From the NCBI GenBank assembly GCA_025175895.1, contig CM046005.1:66364325-66428324 (forward strand): a stretch of 64,000 nucleotides of DNA, written 5' to 3'. The stretch's first letter is position 1; every line of letters starts with the position of its first letter. Shown piece by piece: positions 1 to 12,638 of the stretch. The position numbers and the translations under genes are program-made. Below the pieces are notes generated by a model. That model was not told where the DNA came from. It did not search any database and saw only the letters and a program-made list of their open reading frames with translations. The stretch comes from Wurfbainia villosa (lineage: Eukaryota > Streptophyta > Magnoliopsida > Zingiberales > Zingiberaceae).

Positions 1-289
1 GAATCCAGATAGACTTAAGCATGGCTACCGACGAAAAGGTCTCCTCATAATCGATACCCTCTTTTTGAGTATACCCTTTCGCAACAAGCCTTGCTTTGAA
101 GGACTCAACCTTCCCGTCTATTCCTCTCTTTCTTTTATAGATCCATTTGCATCCAATGGTTTTTACACCATTGGTTGGTTCTACTAGCTCCCATACCTAA
201 TTTGAATCCATAGATTCTATCTCAGAATTCATCGCACTATGGCAAGATATAGCATCTTTATCTTGGATTGGCTCGTCTTATGTCCAGGG
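1..289 (-). pseudogene. Copia A1 pol, start of reverse transcriptase (left piece)
   Basis: The minus strand encodes the integrase-RT linker and RT start of a Ty1/Copia polyprotein, including GCKWIYKRKRGIDG, FKARLVAKGYTQKEGIDYEETF and LKSI. A TAG replaces the usual Gln before VWELV, at about 200. The same stretch is found at 45400-45660 in Copia A2. The reading continues at 9283 after a 9 kb insertion: the joined host sequence matches A2 across the join. RT palm, RNase H and the 3' LTR lie outside the window. Confidence 0.9.
285..289. repeat. Target-site duplication CAGGG, left copy (Copia B)
   Basis: CAGGG stands directly before the TG of the left LTR. The same five bases follow the CA of the right LTR at 9283-9287. 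Removing one copy plus the element restores the Copia A1 sequence seen in A2. Confidence 0.93.
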
Positions 290-734
290 TGTAGGGATCT
301 TTATGTGCAAAATAGCATATGCGCAACGGAAAAATAGGATCCCTTCCAAGTGATCCTTGCAAAAGAAAACCTCGTACAAAAAATAAATTTCTCAAAACCT
401 ATCGTATAGGAGAATATTACCTTTGTTGCGTGCCCTTTTTAATCCCGCTTCTCCTTGGGTTTGTTGGATCTTTTAGCACATTCAAATGTCCGTGCCTCTA
501 TATGTATCCACACGAGCAAGATCTTGTCTTACAAAAGAAACTAGAAGAACTCTCCTTTACTTCTTGCTAGAGAAGTCCCTAAAGGAGAGGAAGGTAGGGA
601 AAAAGAGAAAGGAAGAAGAAGACCACTCTTCTTGCTAGCCTACACTCACAAAAGCCACACAACCAAAGCCTCTCACCACCAAGCTCTCTCCAAACCTCAA
701 ACTTCACCAAGTTTGGCCGGCCACCCCATGAAGT

Positions 735-742
735 GTTTTATA
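735..742 (-). promoter_or_regulatory. TATA-like box of Copia B left LTR
   Basis: The minus strand reads TATAAAAC in the LTR. The equivalent position in the right LTR, 7837-7844, is also intact. It is placed only by sequence; no start site can be mapped. Confidence 0.4.
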
Positions 743-939
743 GGATTGAAAAAACCTTTCACCTCCTATCACATTCAATGCAATCAATTGCATTGAAAAA
801 TAATCAAACAAGGAGTTACACTCCTTGTTTGGCCGGCCACATGTGGAGAAATTCCAAAGGTCAAAACCCTTTGTCTCCTTCCACCTCATCAAGCTTAGGT
901 GGCATGCTTATGTGGCATGCTTATGTGGCATTCATGCAT

Positions 940-1135
940 GTTGAATTAATCTTATTAACTCAATAAGCTTATGTTATCATATTGAATTAATCTCATTAAA
1001 TCAATAAGGTAACATATTGAATTAATCTTATTAAATCAATTATCTTATGCTATCATAATAACATATTTATTTAATCTTATTAAATTAATAAGCTTAGCAT
1101 ATTGAATTAATCTCATTAAATCAATAAGCTAAAAT
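940..1135. repeat. AT-rich tandem repeat in Copia B LTR
   Basis: About five degenerate copies of a unit around TTGAATTAATCTCATTAAAT, each followed by CAATAAG and a short spacer. The same block is at about 8030-8222 in the other LTR, so it was present in the transposing copy. Confidence 0.8.
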
Positions 1136-2193
1136 TCTCTTTAAGATTAAAGTCCAAAAACCATTTTGTACTTAAGCTTATTCACAAATTATTCTAGTCA
1201 AACTAGAATGCACTAATTCTTCTAATCATCATACTCTTTGTGTGTGACCCTATAGACTCTCATAACGTTGGCAGTGGATCTAATCTCTTTTAGATACACA
1301 AGCAATGAGCGGCATCTAGCAATACATCATTGCTACCCAAGTTACGAAATAAGTCAAGATCCAACTAACCTTTCCGTGACTAATATAATGTATGACCGTG
1401 TCCTTCTATCCTTGATATCAGATTGACCAATGAGGCATAGACCATGTCATCCTCGATCAATCTATGTGTTTCTTGATCCATGAGTAAACTAACTCAAAAA
1501 AATGAGCTCAATATCTCATATTGACTCATTCGAGCATGGCCATGCGTTTTAGTAGTTCTACTCAATCAAGGGGCCCACAGATATCACTCCCGTCATATGG
1601 AAGGGATAGATCCCATCTACATCACTCACATCCCTCCGCATAATTTGTTATATACCCAGTAATCGCCTTTATGGTCCACCCTGTTATGGGTGACGTTTGA
1701 CGATACCAAAGTACATAACTCCTTATGTAGGGAACCATAGTGACTTCAGGTTTGAGGACTATTCATACCAATAGTCACATGAGAAAGTTTATGACACTCA
1801 TATGACGATCCATGAAACTTTTTCATGGCGGGTCAGTTCAGTATATATTCTCTAATATATACTCATGTGTCAACTTGATATCATATATCCATGACTTGTG
1901 AGATCAAGTCATCAAATGACCTACATGCTAGTCTTTATGTATTAATATTGCCCTTGTATATTAATACTTGACTAGGAACATTTAGGAAAGTGTTCTCTAC
2001 AGTCTCTCATAATCAATTCTGCCAATTGATGTGCTGTAGATAAGAACCTATTTTTCTAGGGCATTATTATATTTAATTTAGCTGGCACAAGCAAGACATA
2101 AATATAATAACCAATCCTTTGCCTTTATAGAATATGATACAAAATGTTCCCTATTCAACCATCACATGATTGGTTGTAGGGCTATAACTAACA

Positions 2194-2206
2194 ATCTCTC
2201 ACTAGC
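2194..2206 (-). other. Polypurine tract of Copia B
   Basis: The minus strand reads GTGAGAGAT directly next to the 3' LTR, two bases past the end of the pol frame. This is the normal place for the plus-strand primer of an LTR element. Confidence 0.7.
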
Positions 2207-2207
2207 A

Positions 2208-5200
2208 CTAGTACCAATCACTATAATATCTGATACCTAGTGACCTAGTGTGACCATCATGCTTCCTCTGTGCCAAAGCCTTGCTCAATGGATCTGCGAT
2301 ATTAGCTTCTGTCGGTACTCTGCATATCCTCACATCTCTTCTATCGATGATCTCTCGAATGAGATGGAAGCGCCGTAGTATGTGTTTGGTCCGCTGATGT
2401 GATCGAGGTTCCTTAGCTTATGCAATAGCCCCATTGTTGTCACAATAGAGGTCTATTGGATCTGCAATACTAGGAACTACCCCAAGTTCACTGATGAACT
2501 TGCGGAGCCAAACCGCCTCCTTTGCTGCATCAGACGCAGCAATATACTCGGCTTCTGTTGTAGAATCAGCAACTGTGTCCTGCTTCGAACTCTTCCAGCT
2601 CACAGCTCCACCATTCAGGCAAAACACGTACCCCGATTGTGATCTATAGTCATCCTTGTCTGTTTGGAAGCTTGCATCACTATAACCCTTTACAGTTAGC
2701 TCCTCATTGCCTCCAAATATCAGGAAATATTCTTTCGTTCTTCATAAGTATTTAAGAATATTTTTGACTGCTATCCAGTGACTTTCACCTAGATTCGACT
2801 GGTATCTACTCGTCATGCTCAAAGCATACGAGACGTCAAAACAAGTACAAAGCATGGCGTACATGATAGACCCTATAGCAGATGTATAAGGGATCTTATC
2901 CATGTGATCTCTCTCCTCCTTAGAAGAGGGACATTGAGTCTTCGAAAGACTCACACCATGTGATAAAGGGAGAAATCCTTTCTTGGAATTTTGCATAGCA
3001 AAATGATCTAGCAGTTTATCAATGTATGTTCTCTGACTTAGGCCAAGTAATCTTTTAGATCTATCTCTATAGATCTTGATGCCTAGAATATAGACAGGTT
3101 CACCTAAGTCTTTCATCGAGAAACAATTCCCTAACCACATCTTCACAGACTGGAGTGAGGGAATATCATTTCCGATGAGAAGTATGCCATCTACATACAA
3201 GATAGGAAATACAACTGTGCTCCCACTATTTCTCTTGTAGACACAAGGTTCATCTTCATTCTTGATGAAAACATACTCCTTGATTGCATCATCGAATCGA
3301 AGATTCCAGCTTCGAGAGGCTTGCTTTAGTCCATAAATGGACATTTACAGTTTGCATACCTTTCCAGGATGCTTTGGATCTTCAAACCCCTCACGCTGTG
3401 TCATGTACACATCCTTGAGTAGCTTTCCATTCAGAAAAGCGGTTTTGACATCCATCTGCCATATCTCATAATCGTAGTAGGCTGCAATAGCAAGTATGAT
3501 CCGAATGGATTTAAGCATCGCAACTGGTGAAAAGGTTTCATCATAGTCAATACCATGAATTTGTTTGAATCCTTTAGCCACCAATCTACCTTTATAGGTA
3601 TGGTTATTACCATCCATGTCAGTCTTTACTTTAAAGACCCACTTACACCCAATGGGTTTTACCCCTTCAGGTGGATCAACCAAAGTCCATACTTGGTTAG
3701 TGTACATGGATTCCATTTCGGATCTCATGGCCTCTAGCCATTTCTCGGAATCTGGGCTCATCATAGCTTCTTGATAGGATGTAGGCTCGTCAAGATCGAC
3801 AAGCAATACATCACCGTTGTCAGTCAAGAGAAAAGAATATCTCTCGGGTTGACGACGGATCCTATTAGATCTACGAAGAGGTTGGTCTACTTGAACAGGT
3901 GTTTTCTCCACAACTCTTTGGGCAATAATTTCCTCATCCACAACACTTTGTGGTGCCTGTTCATTTTCCATCGAAGCCTTAGTGTTATCTTCATCTTGAA
4001 TTTCTTCAAGATGAATTTTACTCCCACTAGGGTTTCTATAAATAAATTCTCTTTCTAGAAAGACAGCATTTCTTGCAACAAACACCTTGCCAAGTGTGGA
4101 ATTGTAAAAGTAATATCCCTTAGTTTCCTTGGGATATCCTACAAAATAACACTTATCTGATTTGGGTCCTAGTTTATCTGAGACTTGACGTCTAACATAA
4201 GCTTCACAACCCCAAATCTTTATAAAAGACATTTTGGGACTCTTCCCAGTCCATAACGTATATGGTGTCTTTTCTACGGCTTTTGATGGGACGCGATTAA
4301 GTGTGAAAGTGGCTGTCTCTAAAGCTAAAGCCCAAAAGGAAGTAGGTAGATCAGTCTGGCTCATCATTGATCGTACCATATCTAATAGAGTACGATTTCT
4401 CCTCTCAGATACACCATTCCATTGTGGTGTTCCAGGTGGAGTGAGTTGGGATATTATCCCACACTTAGTCAGGTGATCACGAAACTCTTGACTAAGGTAT
4501 TCACCACCTCGATCTGATCGAAGTAGCTTAATACGCTTACCAAGTTGGTTTTGTACTTCATTCTTGAATTCTTTGAACTTTTCAAAGGATTCTGACTTAT
4601 GTCTCATCAAATATAAGTAGCCAAATCTACTCATATCATCAGTGAAAGTAATAAAGTACTTATAGCCTCCTTTGGCTTCGACATTGAAAGGGCCACATAC
4701 ATCAGTATGTATGAGTCCTAATAAGTCTGTCGCTCTCTCGCCATGTCCACTAAATGGAGTTTTAGTCATCTTTCCTAAAAGACAAGATTCGCATACCTCA
4801 TATGATTCAAAATCAAATGAGTCCAATAATCCATCTTTATGGAGTTGGGATATGCATTTTTCATTTATGTGACCTAGGCGACAGTGCCAGAGATATGTTT
4901 GGTTTAAATTATTCGATTTGAACCGTTTGGTATTTACGTTATAAATTGGGTTTTCTAAATCTAGAACATAGAGACCATTCATAAGTGGTGCATTACAATA
5001 GAACATTTCATTCAAATAAATGGAACAACATTTATCCTTTATTATAAAAGAAAAGTTTTTCTTGTCTAAACAAGATACAGAAATTATGTTCTTCATTAAT
5101 GCAGGTATATAAAAGCAGTCCTCTAGTTCTAAGATAAGCCTAGTGGGCAAAGACAAAGAATATGTTCCTACAGCTACAACAGCAACATTTGCGCCATTGC

Positions 5201-6173
5201 CTACTCGTAGGTCCACTTCGCCCTTTGCCATTAGTCTACTATTTATCAGTCCCTGCACATTAGTACAAATGTGAGATGCACATCCGGTATCTAATACCCA
5301 TGTAGAAGAAATAGATAGATTAACTTCTATAACATGTATACCTGAGGCAGAAGTCCCACTTCTTTTCTTCTTTACTTCCTCAAGGTAGACTTTGCAGTTC
5401 CGCTTCCAATGTCCAGTCTCACCGCAATGGAAACAGTCCCCTTCCTTAGGTACTTTACCTTTACCCTTTGAAGTGGATGAATTGGCCTTGCCTTTGGCTT
5501 GGGTCTTACCCTTGCCTTTGTGCTTACCTTTGCCCTTCTTGACCATTAGTACGTTACTAACTTTCTTCTTGAAATTTGGTTCAGCAGTTCTTAACATGCT
5601 GAGAATCTCAGGCAAAGGCTTATCAATTTCATTCATGTTATATTTCATGACGAATTGATTATATGGTTCTGGTAATGATTGCAGGATAACATCGGTTGCC
5701 AATTCTTGGCTCAGTGGAAAACCTAGTCTTTCAAGGATCTCAACGTACCCTATCATTTTAAGTACGTGAGTTCCTACAGGTGTTCCTTCTTGCATCTTGC
5801 ATGCAAAAAGAGCCTTAGACACTTCAAAATGCTCGTTCCTAGCTTGTCCTTGATATAGTTGTTTCAAATGCTCAACCATACCATAGGCATCCATGTTCTC
5901 ATGTTGCTTCTGAAGCTCAGAGTTCATGGTGGCAAGCATAAGACATGACACATCTAATGCATCATCTTGATGCATCTTATAAGCATCCTTTTCAGCACGA
6001 GTGGCCACAGGGGCAGGTGTTTCAGGGATAGACTACTCTAGGACATAGAGTTTATGTTCTTGTTTGAGGATAATCCTCAAGTTCCTATACCAGTCTAGAA
6101 AGTTAGCTCCATTGAGCTTGTCTTTCTCAAGGACAGATCGCAAGTTGAGGGGGTGTGTCATGTTAGATGACAT
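2208..6173 (-). pseudogene. Copia B gag-pol polyprotein, four nonsense codons
   Basis: One frame of 1,322 codons runs from ATG at 6173 to TAG at 2208 without a frameshift. Domains in order: gag; zinc knuckle CFHCGETGHWKRNC near residue 245; aspartic protease DTGCASHIC near 293; pre-integrase HCRLGH; integrase with HTDVCGP (about 490), RSDRGGEY (about 555) and NGVSERRN (about 590); RT from GCKWVFKVK; RNase H with YSDASF, TEAEYIAAS and YCDNNGA; and a C-terminal tail. In-frame stops are TAG 6033-6035, TAA 3345-3347, TGA 2739-2741 and TAA 2415-2417. The RT box is YVDG, not YVDD, near residue 995, so the catalytic pair is lost as well. Size and order match autonomous plant Copia elements. The lineage is not assigned. 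Confidence 0.93.
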
Positions 6174-7376
6174 GGTGATCTACAACATTATAATGAAAAA
6201 TTAAGTATCATACCTAAGTCATTTGATTATGCCTTTAATTAAATGAGGCTCCCACTAAATTCTCATAGCTTTAATATGAGCTAATCATTGATGTAGGCAA
6301 ACACATTTTGCTTACATCATTAGCTTCTATTTAGCTATAAATTTATATGGGATAAAGATCCACATCATACTTCGTCTTGAGTTAGCTTTGGCTAATCGCC
6401 CAAGACATAGTATGATTAGGTAGGCAATCTTTTGCCAATTACATCTGATGTAACTCTTTAATAGCTTTGGTTAAGTTTAGATTAGTTTAGTGCTTATTCC
6501 AGGCCGTGGCGAGGCACAGAGGCCTTCTTTGATATCGGAGCAACGACCACTTTCTAAGACAAAGCTGATGTTCGGAAATCACACAAAAACTAATTTTTAA
6601 AACTTATGTTCAAAGCTAATATATGCCTCTACTTTCATAATTAATTAAGAAAAACTTAATTAAGTCTTAACCAAGTTTGATAGCGAGACATCACGATTGT
6701 CCACTCGCACTCTTTCAAGATAAAATGCATTGCTTTGCTTTGGCAAACCCAACAACAAATGATCGAGGAAGTAGTGAGTACCAAACTTTGGTAGGCATAT
6801 CGTTTTTGACTTATTAAGAAATAAACTTAAACATGCATCACATACATATTAGCATACATCACATATAAGCTAAATTAACATGCATCACATACATATTAAA
6901 CTAAGTGTGTCATGGTTATGACCCTTATTCTACAATCTTCTCAAGCCAATGAAAAGATTGATTGGTCAACCTAGGGATAGCATCTTCTCCAAAGTGCTTC
7001 CTTTTGGTTGTCTTGTGTTGTTGACTTCCTCCTTGTAACGTCATCTTCCAATGGACCCTCTATCTTTATTTTGTATATTACAAAAGGAGAAATACTCGAG
7101 TTACATTCGAGTCTAAAACTAATTTTTACAACAAGAATTTTAGGAGAAAGGCACGACACGCAGGCCGTATTAAGAATTACAACACACACATTCACAAACT
7201 TTTTGGGACTAAGCCATAACCATGCACCATGTCAATTTTAACTTTTAAAAGACATCGGATATTTTATTATGTTTGAAAAATTGCTAATGCAATTATCAAC
7301 TCATAATAAAATTTATCCTACTTCTATATCATATATAAAATAGAGAAAACCTATTTTTTATACGATCTTTCGCAAG
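6174..7376 (-). other. Copia B 5' leader (non-coding)
   Basis: About 1.2 kb lies between primer site and gag. No credible ORF is present; those at 6971-7241 overlap on both strands and carry no motif. It includes 6501-6565, a segment also found in family D internal regions (19108-19170 and 34323-34385). Packaging or dimerisation signals would be expected here, but none can be proven by eye. Confidence 0.75.
6501..6565 (-). other. Conserved non-coding segment shared with family D
   Basis: It shares GTGGCGAGGCACAG, GGCCTTCTTTGAT, CAA(C/T)GACCA and TAGACAAAGC with 19108-19170 and 34323-34385. All copies lie in the same orientation relative to their elements. In this copy AGGCC and GGCCT form a short inverted repeat. 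Function unknown. Confidence 0.75.
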
Positions 7377-7390
7377 TGGCTCTGATACCA
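7377..7390 (-). other. Primer-binding site of Copia B (initiator-Met tRNA)
   Basis: The minus strand reads TGGTATCAGAGCCA next to the 5' LTR. This is the standard complement to the 3' end of plant initiator-Met tRNA. Confidence 0.95.
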
Positions 7391-7391
7391 T

Positions 7392-9282
7392 TGTAGGGAT
7401 CTTTATGTGCAAAATAGCATATGCGCAACTGAAAAAAAGGATCCCTTCCAAGTGATCCTTGCGAAAGAAAACCTCATACAAAAAATAAATTTTTCAAAAC
7501 CTATCTTATAGGAGAATATTACCTTTGTTGCGTGCCCTTTTTAATCCCGCTTCTCCTTGGGTTTGTTGGATCTTTTAGCACGTTCAAATGTCCGTGCCTC
7601 TATAAGTATCCACATGAGAAAGCTCTTGTCTCACAAAAGAAACTAGAAGAGCTCTCCTTTACTTCTTGCTAGAGAAGTCCCTAAAGGAGAGGAAGGTAGG
7701 GAAAAAGAGAAAAGAAGAAGAAGACCACTCTTCTTGCTAGCCTACACTCACAAAAGCCACACAACCAAAGCCTCTCGCCACCAAGCTCTCTCCAAGCCTC
7801 AAGCTTCACCAAGTTTGGCCGGCCACCCCATGGAGTGTTTTATAATATTGAAAAAACCTTTCACCTCCTATCACATTCAATGCAATCAATTGCATTGAAA
7901 AATAATCAACACTCCTTGTTTGGCCGGCCACATGTGGAGAAATTCCAAAGGTCAAAACCCTTTGTCTCCTTCCACCTCATCAAGCTTAGGTGGCATGCTT
8001 AGGTGGCATGCTTATGTGGCATTCATGCATGTTGAATTAATCTTATTAATTCAATAAGCTTATGTTATCATATTGAATTAATCTCATTAAATCAATAAGG
8101 TAACATATTGAATTAATCTTATTAAATCAATTAAGCTTAGGCTATCATGATAACATATTTATTTAATCTTATTAAATTAATAAGCTTAGCATATTGAATT
8201 AATCTCATTAAATTAATAAGCTAAAATTCTCTTTAAGCTTAAAGTCCAAAAACCATTTTGTACTTAAGCTTATTCTCAAATTATTCTAGTCAAACTAGAA
8301 TGCACTAATTCTTCTAATCATCATGCTCTTTGTGTGTGACCCTATAGGCTCTCATAACGTTGGCAGTGGATCTAAACTCTTTTAGATACACAAGCAATGA
8401 GCGGCATCTAGCAATACATCATTGCTACCCAAGTTACGAAATAAGTCAAGATCCGACTAACCTTTCCGTGACTACTATAATGTATGACCGTGTCCTATCC
8501 TTGATATCAGATTGACCAATGAGGCATAGACCGTGTCATCCTCGATCAATCTATGTGTTTCTTGATCCCTGAGTAAACTAACTCAAACAAATGAGCTCAA
8601 TATCTCATATTGACTCATTCGAGCATGGCCATGCGTTTTAGTAGTTCTACTCAAACAAGGGTCCCACAGATATCACTCTCGTCATATGGGAGGGATAGAT
8701 CCCATCTACATCACTCACATCCCTCCGCATAATTTGTTATATACCCAGTAATCGCCTTTATGGTCCACCCTGTTACGGGTGACGTTTGACGATACCAAAG
8801 TACATAACTCCTTATGTAGGGAACAGTAGTGACTTCAGGTTTGAGGACTATTCATACCAATAGTCACATGAGATAGTTTATGACACTCATATGACGATCC
8901 ATGAAACTTTCTCATGGTGGGTCAGTTCAGTATATATTCTCTAATATATACCCATGTGTCAACTTGATATAATATATCCATGACTTGTGAGATCAAGTCA
9001 TCAAATGACCTACATGCTAGTCTTTATGTATTAATATTGCCCTTGCATATTAATACTTGACTAGGAACATTTAGGAAAGTGTTCTCTACAGCCTCTCATA
9101 ATCAATTCTGCCAATTGATGTGCTATAGATAAGAACCTACTTTTCTAGGGCATTATTATATTTAATTTAGCTGGCACAAGCAAGACGTAAATATAATAAC
9201 CAATCCTTTGCCTTTATAGAATATGATACAAAATGTTCCCTATTCAACCATCACATGATTGGTTCTAGGGCTATAACTAACA
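7392..9282 (-). repeat. Copia B 5' LTR (right)
   Basis: Partner of 290-2193, with the same ends and internal repeats. Differences are scattered, for example loss of a few bases at about 7908 and 8486. It serves as promoter LTR; a TATA-like TATAAAAC lies on the minus strand at 7837-7844. No gene. Confidence 0.93.
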
Positions 9283-9287
9283 CAGGG
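9283..9287. repeat. Target-site duplication CAGGG, right copy (Copia B)
   Basis: Matches 285-289. Copia A1 integrase-RT linker sequence resumes directly after it. Confidence 0.93.
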
Positions 9288-11592
9288 ATCAGGTTCATGT
9301 TCACCAGGGACCAAATTAGAAGATTCTCTCAAGAACATAAATCTATCAGGTTATCTAACAACCCTCCCACTATGACGAGGTATCACCTGTGTATCTTTTG
9401 TGACACGCGGTGCAGTCACTTGTGGTATATCCTCTTGTACTGGTGGTACTGAAGTAGTGACTTCCCCTCTCAATTCCTCCAGAACAATCTTACTCATGGG
9501 TGTGTGGTTCATCACATAGTCTTCCTCTAGAAATCTGGCGTTCGTGCTAACGATCACCCTCTGATCTCTAGGACTATAGAACAAACCACCTTTCATTCCT
9601 CTAGGATGGCCTACGAACATGCGCACTTCTGTACGAGGTTCCAACTTACCAGCATCTGCCTTCAACATATATACTTGACTCCCCCAAATCCGAATATGTC
9701 TCAGACTAGGCTTGTGCCTAGTCCACAATTCTGTGGGAGTAGAAGGCACTGATTTATATAGTACCAAGTTCAGAATATACACTGCCGTGTCCAGAGAATA
9801 CCCCTAGAATGAATCTGGCAACTCAGAATAACTCATCATTGATCTAACCATCTCCATAAGAGTCCTATTCCTTCGCTCCGCTACACCATTCTGCTGGGGT
9901 GTGCCAAGTACAGACAATTGGGATTGAATCCCAGCCTCTGATAAGTAATTCCTAACTCTCCCTAGAGGTACTCACCACCACGATTAGATCGTAGTGTCTT
10001 GATACTTTTACCTTGACGTTTCTCCACATCAGCCTTGAACTCTTTGAACCTGTCGAAGTATTCAAACTTGCATCGCATCAAGTAAATGTATCCATATCTT
10101 GAATAATCATTTATAAAAGAGATGAAATATTCAAAACCACCTCTAGCCTGGATAGACATAGGACCACACAAATCAGAATGAACCAATTCCAACACATCTT
10201 TGGCCCTATACCCCTTTGCCATAAAAGGCCTCTTAGTCATTTTACCTTCCTAAGAAGATTCGCAAGTTGGGAAATCTTCCACCACTAATGAACCCAGAGG
10301 TCTATCAGCTAGTAACCTTTGAATTCTACTAAGGTTAATATGACCTATCCTTAGATGCCAAAGATATGTTTAGTTCATTTTTGAAGGTTCTTTTCTCTTA
10401 TTAGAATTAGAAGATGAGTTGTTTACCTCTATTTGCATTGTGGGAGCTTATGGTTCAAGGGTATATAAATTTCCTATCAATGCACTAGAATAGATAATCT
10501 CCCTATTCCTTTTTATAACAACTCTGTCAAATTCTTTCTAAATAAAGGTACATAAAGGCAATTTCTCATAACCAAAGTTTTATTCCTATCAAAAGATAAA
10601 TAAACATCTCCCACTACAATAGCCGCCACCTTCGTAGCATCGCCCAAGTAAACGGTAATCTCCCCCTCAGCTAGTCGTATGGTTTCCTGAAACCCAAGAA
10701 AAGTATTGCAGACATGATCAGTGGCTCCCGTATCTACACACCAGGTGCCAGGAGATAACACCGCTAAATATGTTTCAACGACTAGGCCAAAAGATATACC
10801 TTTGTTCTGCTTTTGTTTGGGGCAGTCCTTCTTCCAATGTCCAGTCTGCTTGCAAGTGAAGCACTTGCCTTTAGGCTTCTTCACCCCTCCCTGAGATCCT
10901 CCTGCCACCTTTGCTCCACCTTGTTTCTTCTTCTTCTTGCCTTTCAGCTTAGAAGTTGAAACCTTCTGAGAAACTATGGCCTAAGCCTGAGCACTCTAAC
11001 GAAAAAGTCCCTCTGCCGCATAGAGTTTTGTCAGAAGCTCTGCCAAAGAATATAACCTTTTATTCATGTTGTGGTTCAGGCAAAACTGCTCAAAACTCCT
11101 AGGTAGAGATTGGAGAATGATATCGACCTGGGTTTCCCCATCGATCTCAGCTCCAAGGACTTCCAACTCATTCAAATGAGCCATTATTTTGAGAACATGA
11201 TCCCTCACGGGTGTTCCCTCGATCATGGTGGTCATCATCAAGTTCCTCATGGCTTCCTGCCTCGCAGCCCGATTCTGGTGTCCTAAAAGTCCCTTGAGAT
11301 TGAGCTTCATGTCATAAGCAGTGGGCATGGCTTGATGCTGATGTTGCAATACATTTGACATAGAAGCCAAAATGTAACACCGCACCATCTCATCAGCCTT
11401 AATCCACCTTTTATAACTCTCTTTCTCTTTTTCCCCAGAATCATCCACAGGCTAAGGAGGACACTCTTCGAAGAGTACATATTTGTACTCTTCAGCAGTC
11501 AAGACAATATCAAGATTCCTTTTCCAATCAACATAATTGGGTCCAGTAAGTTTTTTCTCTTTTAGTATCACAACATGCGGGTTGAAAGTCAT
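9283..11592 (-). pseudogene. Copia A1 gag-pol, gag to integrase (right piece)
   Basis: Gag starts at ATG 11592 (MTFNP). The order is gag; zinc knuckle CFTCKQTGHWKKDC (about 10820-10865); protease DTGATDH (about 10725); pre-integrase; integrase with HSDLCGP (about 10170); and the C-terminal region up to the Copia B insertion. Breaks are a TAG after ECPP near 11453; a deletion of about 50 bp near 10529 compared with A2, which shifts the frame; and further frame loss near 9958. The second integrase catalytic Asp is Asn (RSNRGGEY). It continues at 289-1. An ordinary autonomous Copia, now dead. Confidence 0.9.
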
Positions 11593-12622
11593 TTTTGAAA
11601 AACCTAAGAATCACATAGATCAAAACATTAGATTTCAAAAAATTATTGATTCCTCAAACAATAAAATTTTAAAATCAACCAACACTTCAAATAACCGAGA
11701 ATATCGTATGCCACGATCGTGTGGACGTATACGAATTCTACATTTGTAAGAGGAGGTTTTACCCATTAATTTTATTATCTTGTCAACCTAACTTTTTGAC
11801 AAATAAAATTAATAGTTGGTTTCTCTTCGGCTCTACAAATAAAAGCAGTGACTCCGATGGGGAGGATACTCTTATTTGCATCTAAGTGTTCACCATTACT
11901 CGATACCAAGGCAATTATCTCGGATTATGTGCCTTCCGATGGGGAAGTACACACGCTCCTAAATAATTTTTTATAACCATATTCGACCCTGTGATCTGCA
12001 AAACAAACTCATCCGATCGGGAGGAAGGCACTCAGAGCTGACGCGCAAGTTTGTTTGCATCACATGTCAAATCGTAATGGAGGTCATTGGAATTTTAAAA
12101 AATATCCCTCTCCCACTTAGTAATTTAAAATTCAGGAATTTTCCTAGCACACGACATGCATATCAAACAAGAAGCAATAAATAAGAAAAAATATTTTCCA
12201 ACTATTATGGCTTTTGTTCACCAATATGCCTCCCGTCGTATCGCCATCTCGTCCACTCCTCCCTACGCCATGTACAATCCATCCCGAGATTCGAGCCGAG
12301 AATAATTATTTTAATTTACATCCATCGATCCTATACTCCACGAAGGAGTGTACATGAAATCTAGATCGAAAGTAAACTAAAATAAAAGAGTGGCTAAACA
12401 ATGTCATACTTGTTTACAAAAATTAAATACTGGCCTCGGGATTCAAATAATATTACAATTACACACATCCAATCACATACACACACATATGGCTATAATA
12501 GTTGGATCTTATGCTTGCAACCAAAAAGTTAGCCTACATACATCCTACTATCATCCGACACATACAATATATGATAAGTGCATAAAAGTAACCGAATCCT
12601 AAACACACAAAACCGGAAACTG
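11593..12622 (-). other. Copia A1 5' leader (non-coding)
   Basis: About 1 kb between primer site and gag. It holds three spaced copies of a CCGATGGGGAG-like motif (about 11853, 11935, 12012) that recur in A2 at about 48285, 48368 and 48445. No protein motif is present; the ORFs at 11537-11749 and 12390-12602 are short and featureless. Confidence 0.75.
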
Positions 12623-12636
12623 TGGCTCTGATAGCA
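12623..12636 (-). other. Primer-binding site of Copia A1 (one mismatch)
   Basis: The minus strand reads TGCTATCAGAGCCA, one base away from the initiator-Met primer site that A2 keeps intact at 49072-49085. Confidence 0.88.
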
Positions 12637-12638
12637 AT

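Larger units (their letters stand above)
290..2193 (-). repeat. Copia B 3' LTR (left)
   Basis: It begins TG and ends CA and pairs with 7392-9282. It contains two GGCCGGCC palindromes (about 716 and 831), a GTGGCATGCTTAT direct repeat (about 898-925), and an AT-rich tandem block (about 940-1135). No gene is visible. The open frames at 319-570 and 704-966 are short, overlap on both strands and are not preserved as proteins. Confidence 0.93.
290..9282 (-). mobile_element. Copia B, complete LTR retrotransposon inserted in Copia A1
   Basis: This is an element of about 9.0 kb with two LTRs of about 1.9 kb (290-2193 and 7392-9282). Both start TGTAGGGATC and end ACTAACA. A primer site matching initiator-Met tRNA lies inside the right LTR, and a purine tract inside the left LTR, so it reads right to left. 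It has one gag-pol frame (6173 to 2208) with four nonsense codons. The perfect 5 bp duplication shows one insertion event with no later end loss. The LTRs differ by scattered substitutions and small indels, so the insertion is not brand new. Confidence 0.95.

Noticed and set aside
3771..4476. Plus-strand ORFs (95 and 80 aa) in Copia B
   Set aside because: Antisense to the well-supported integrase/RT frame.
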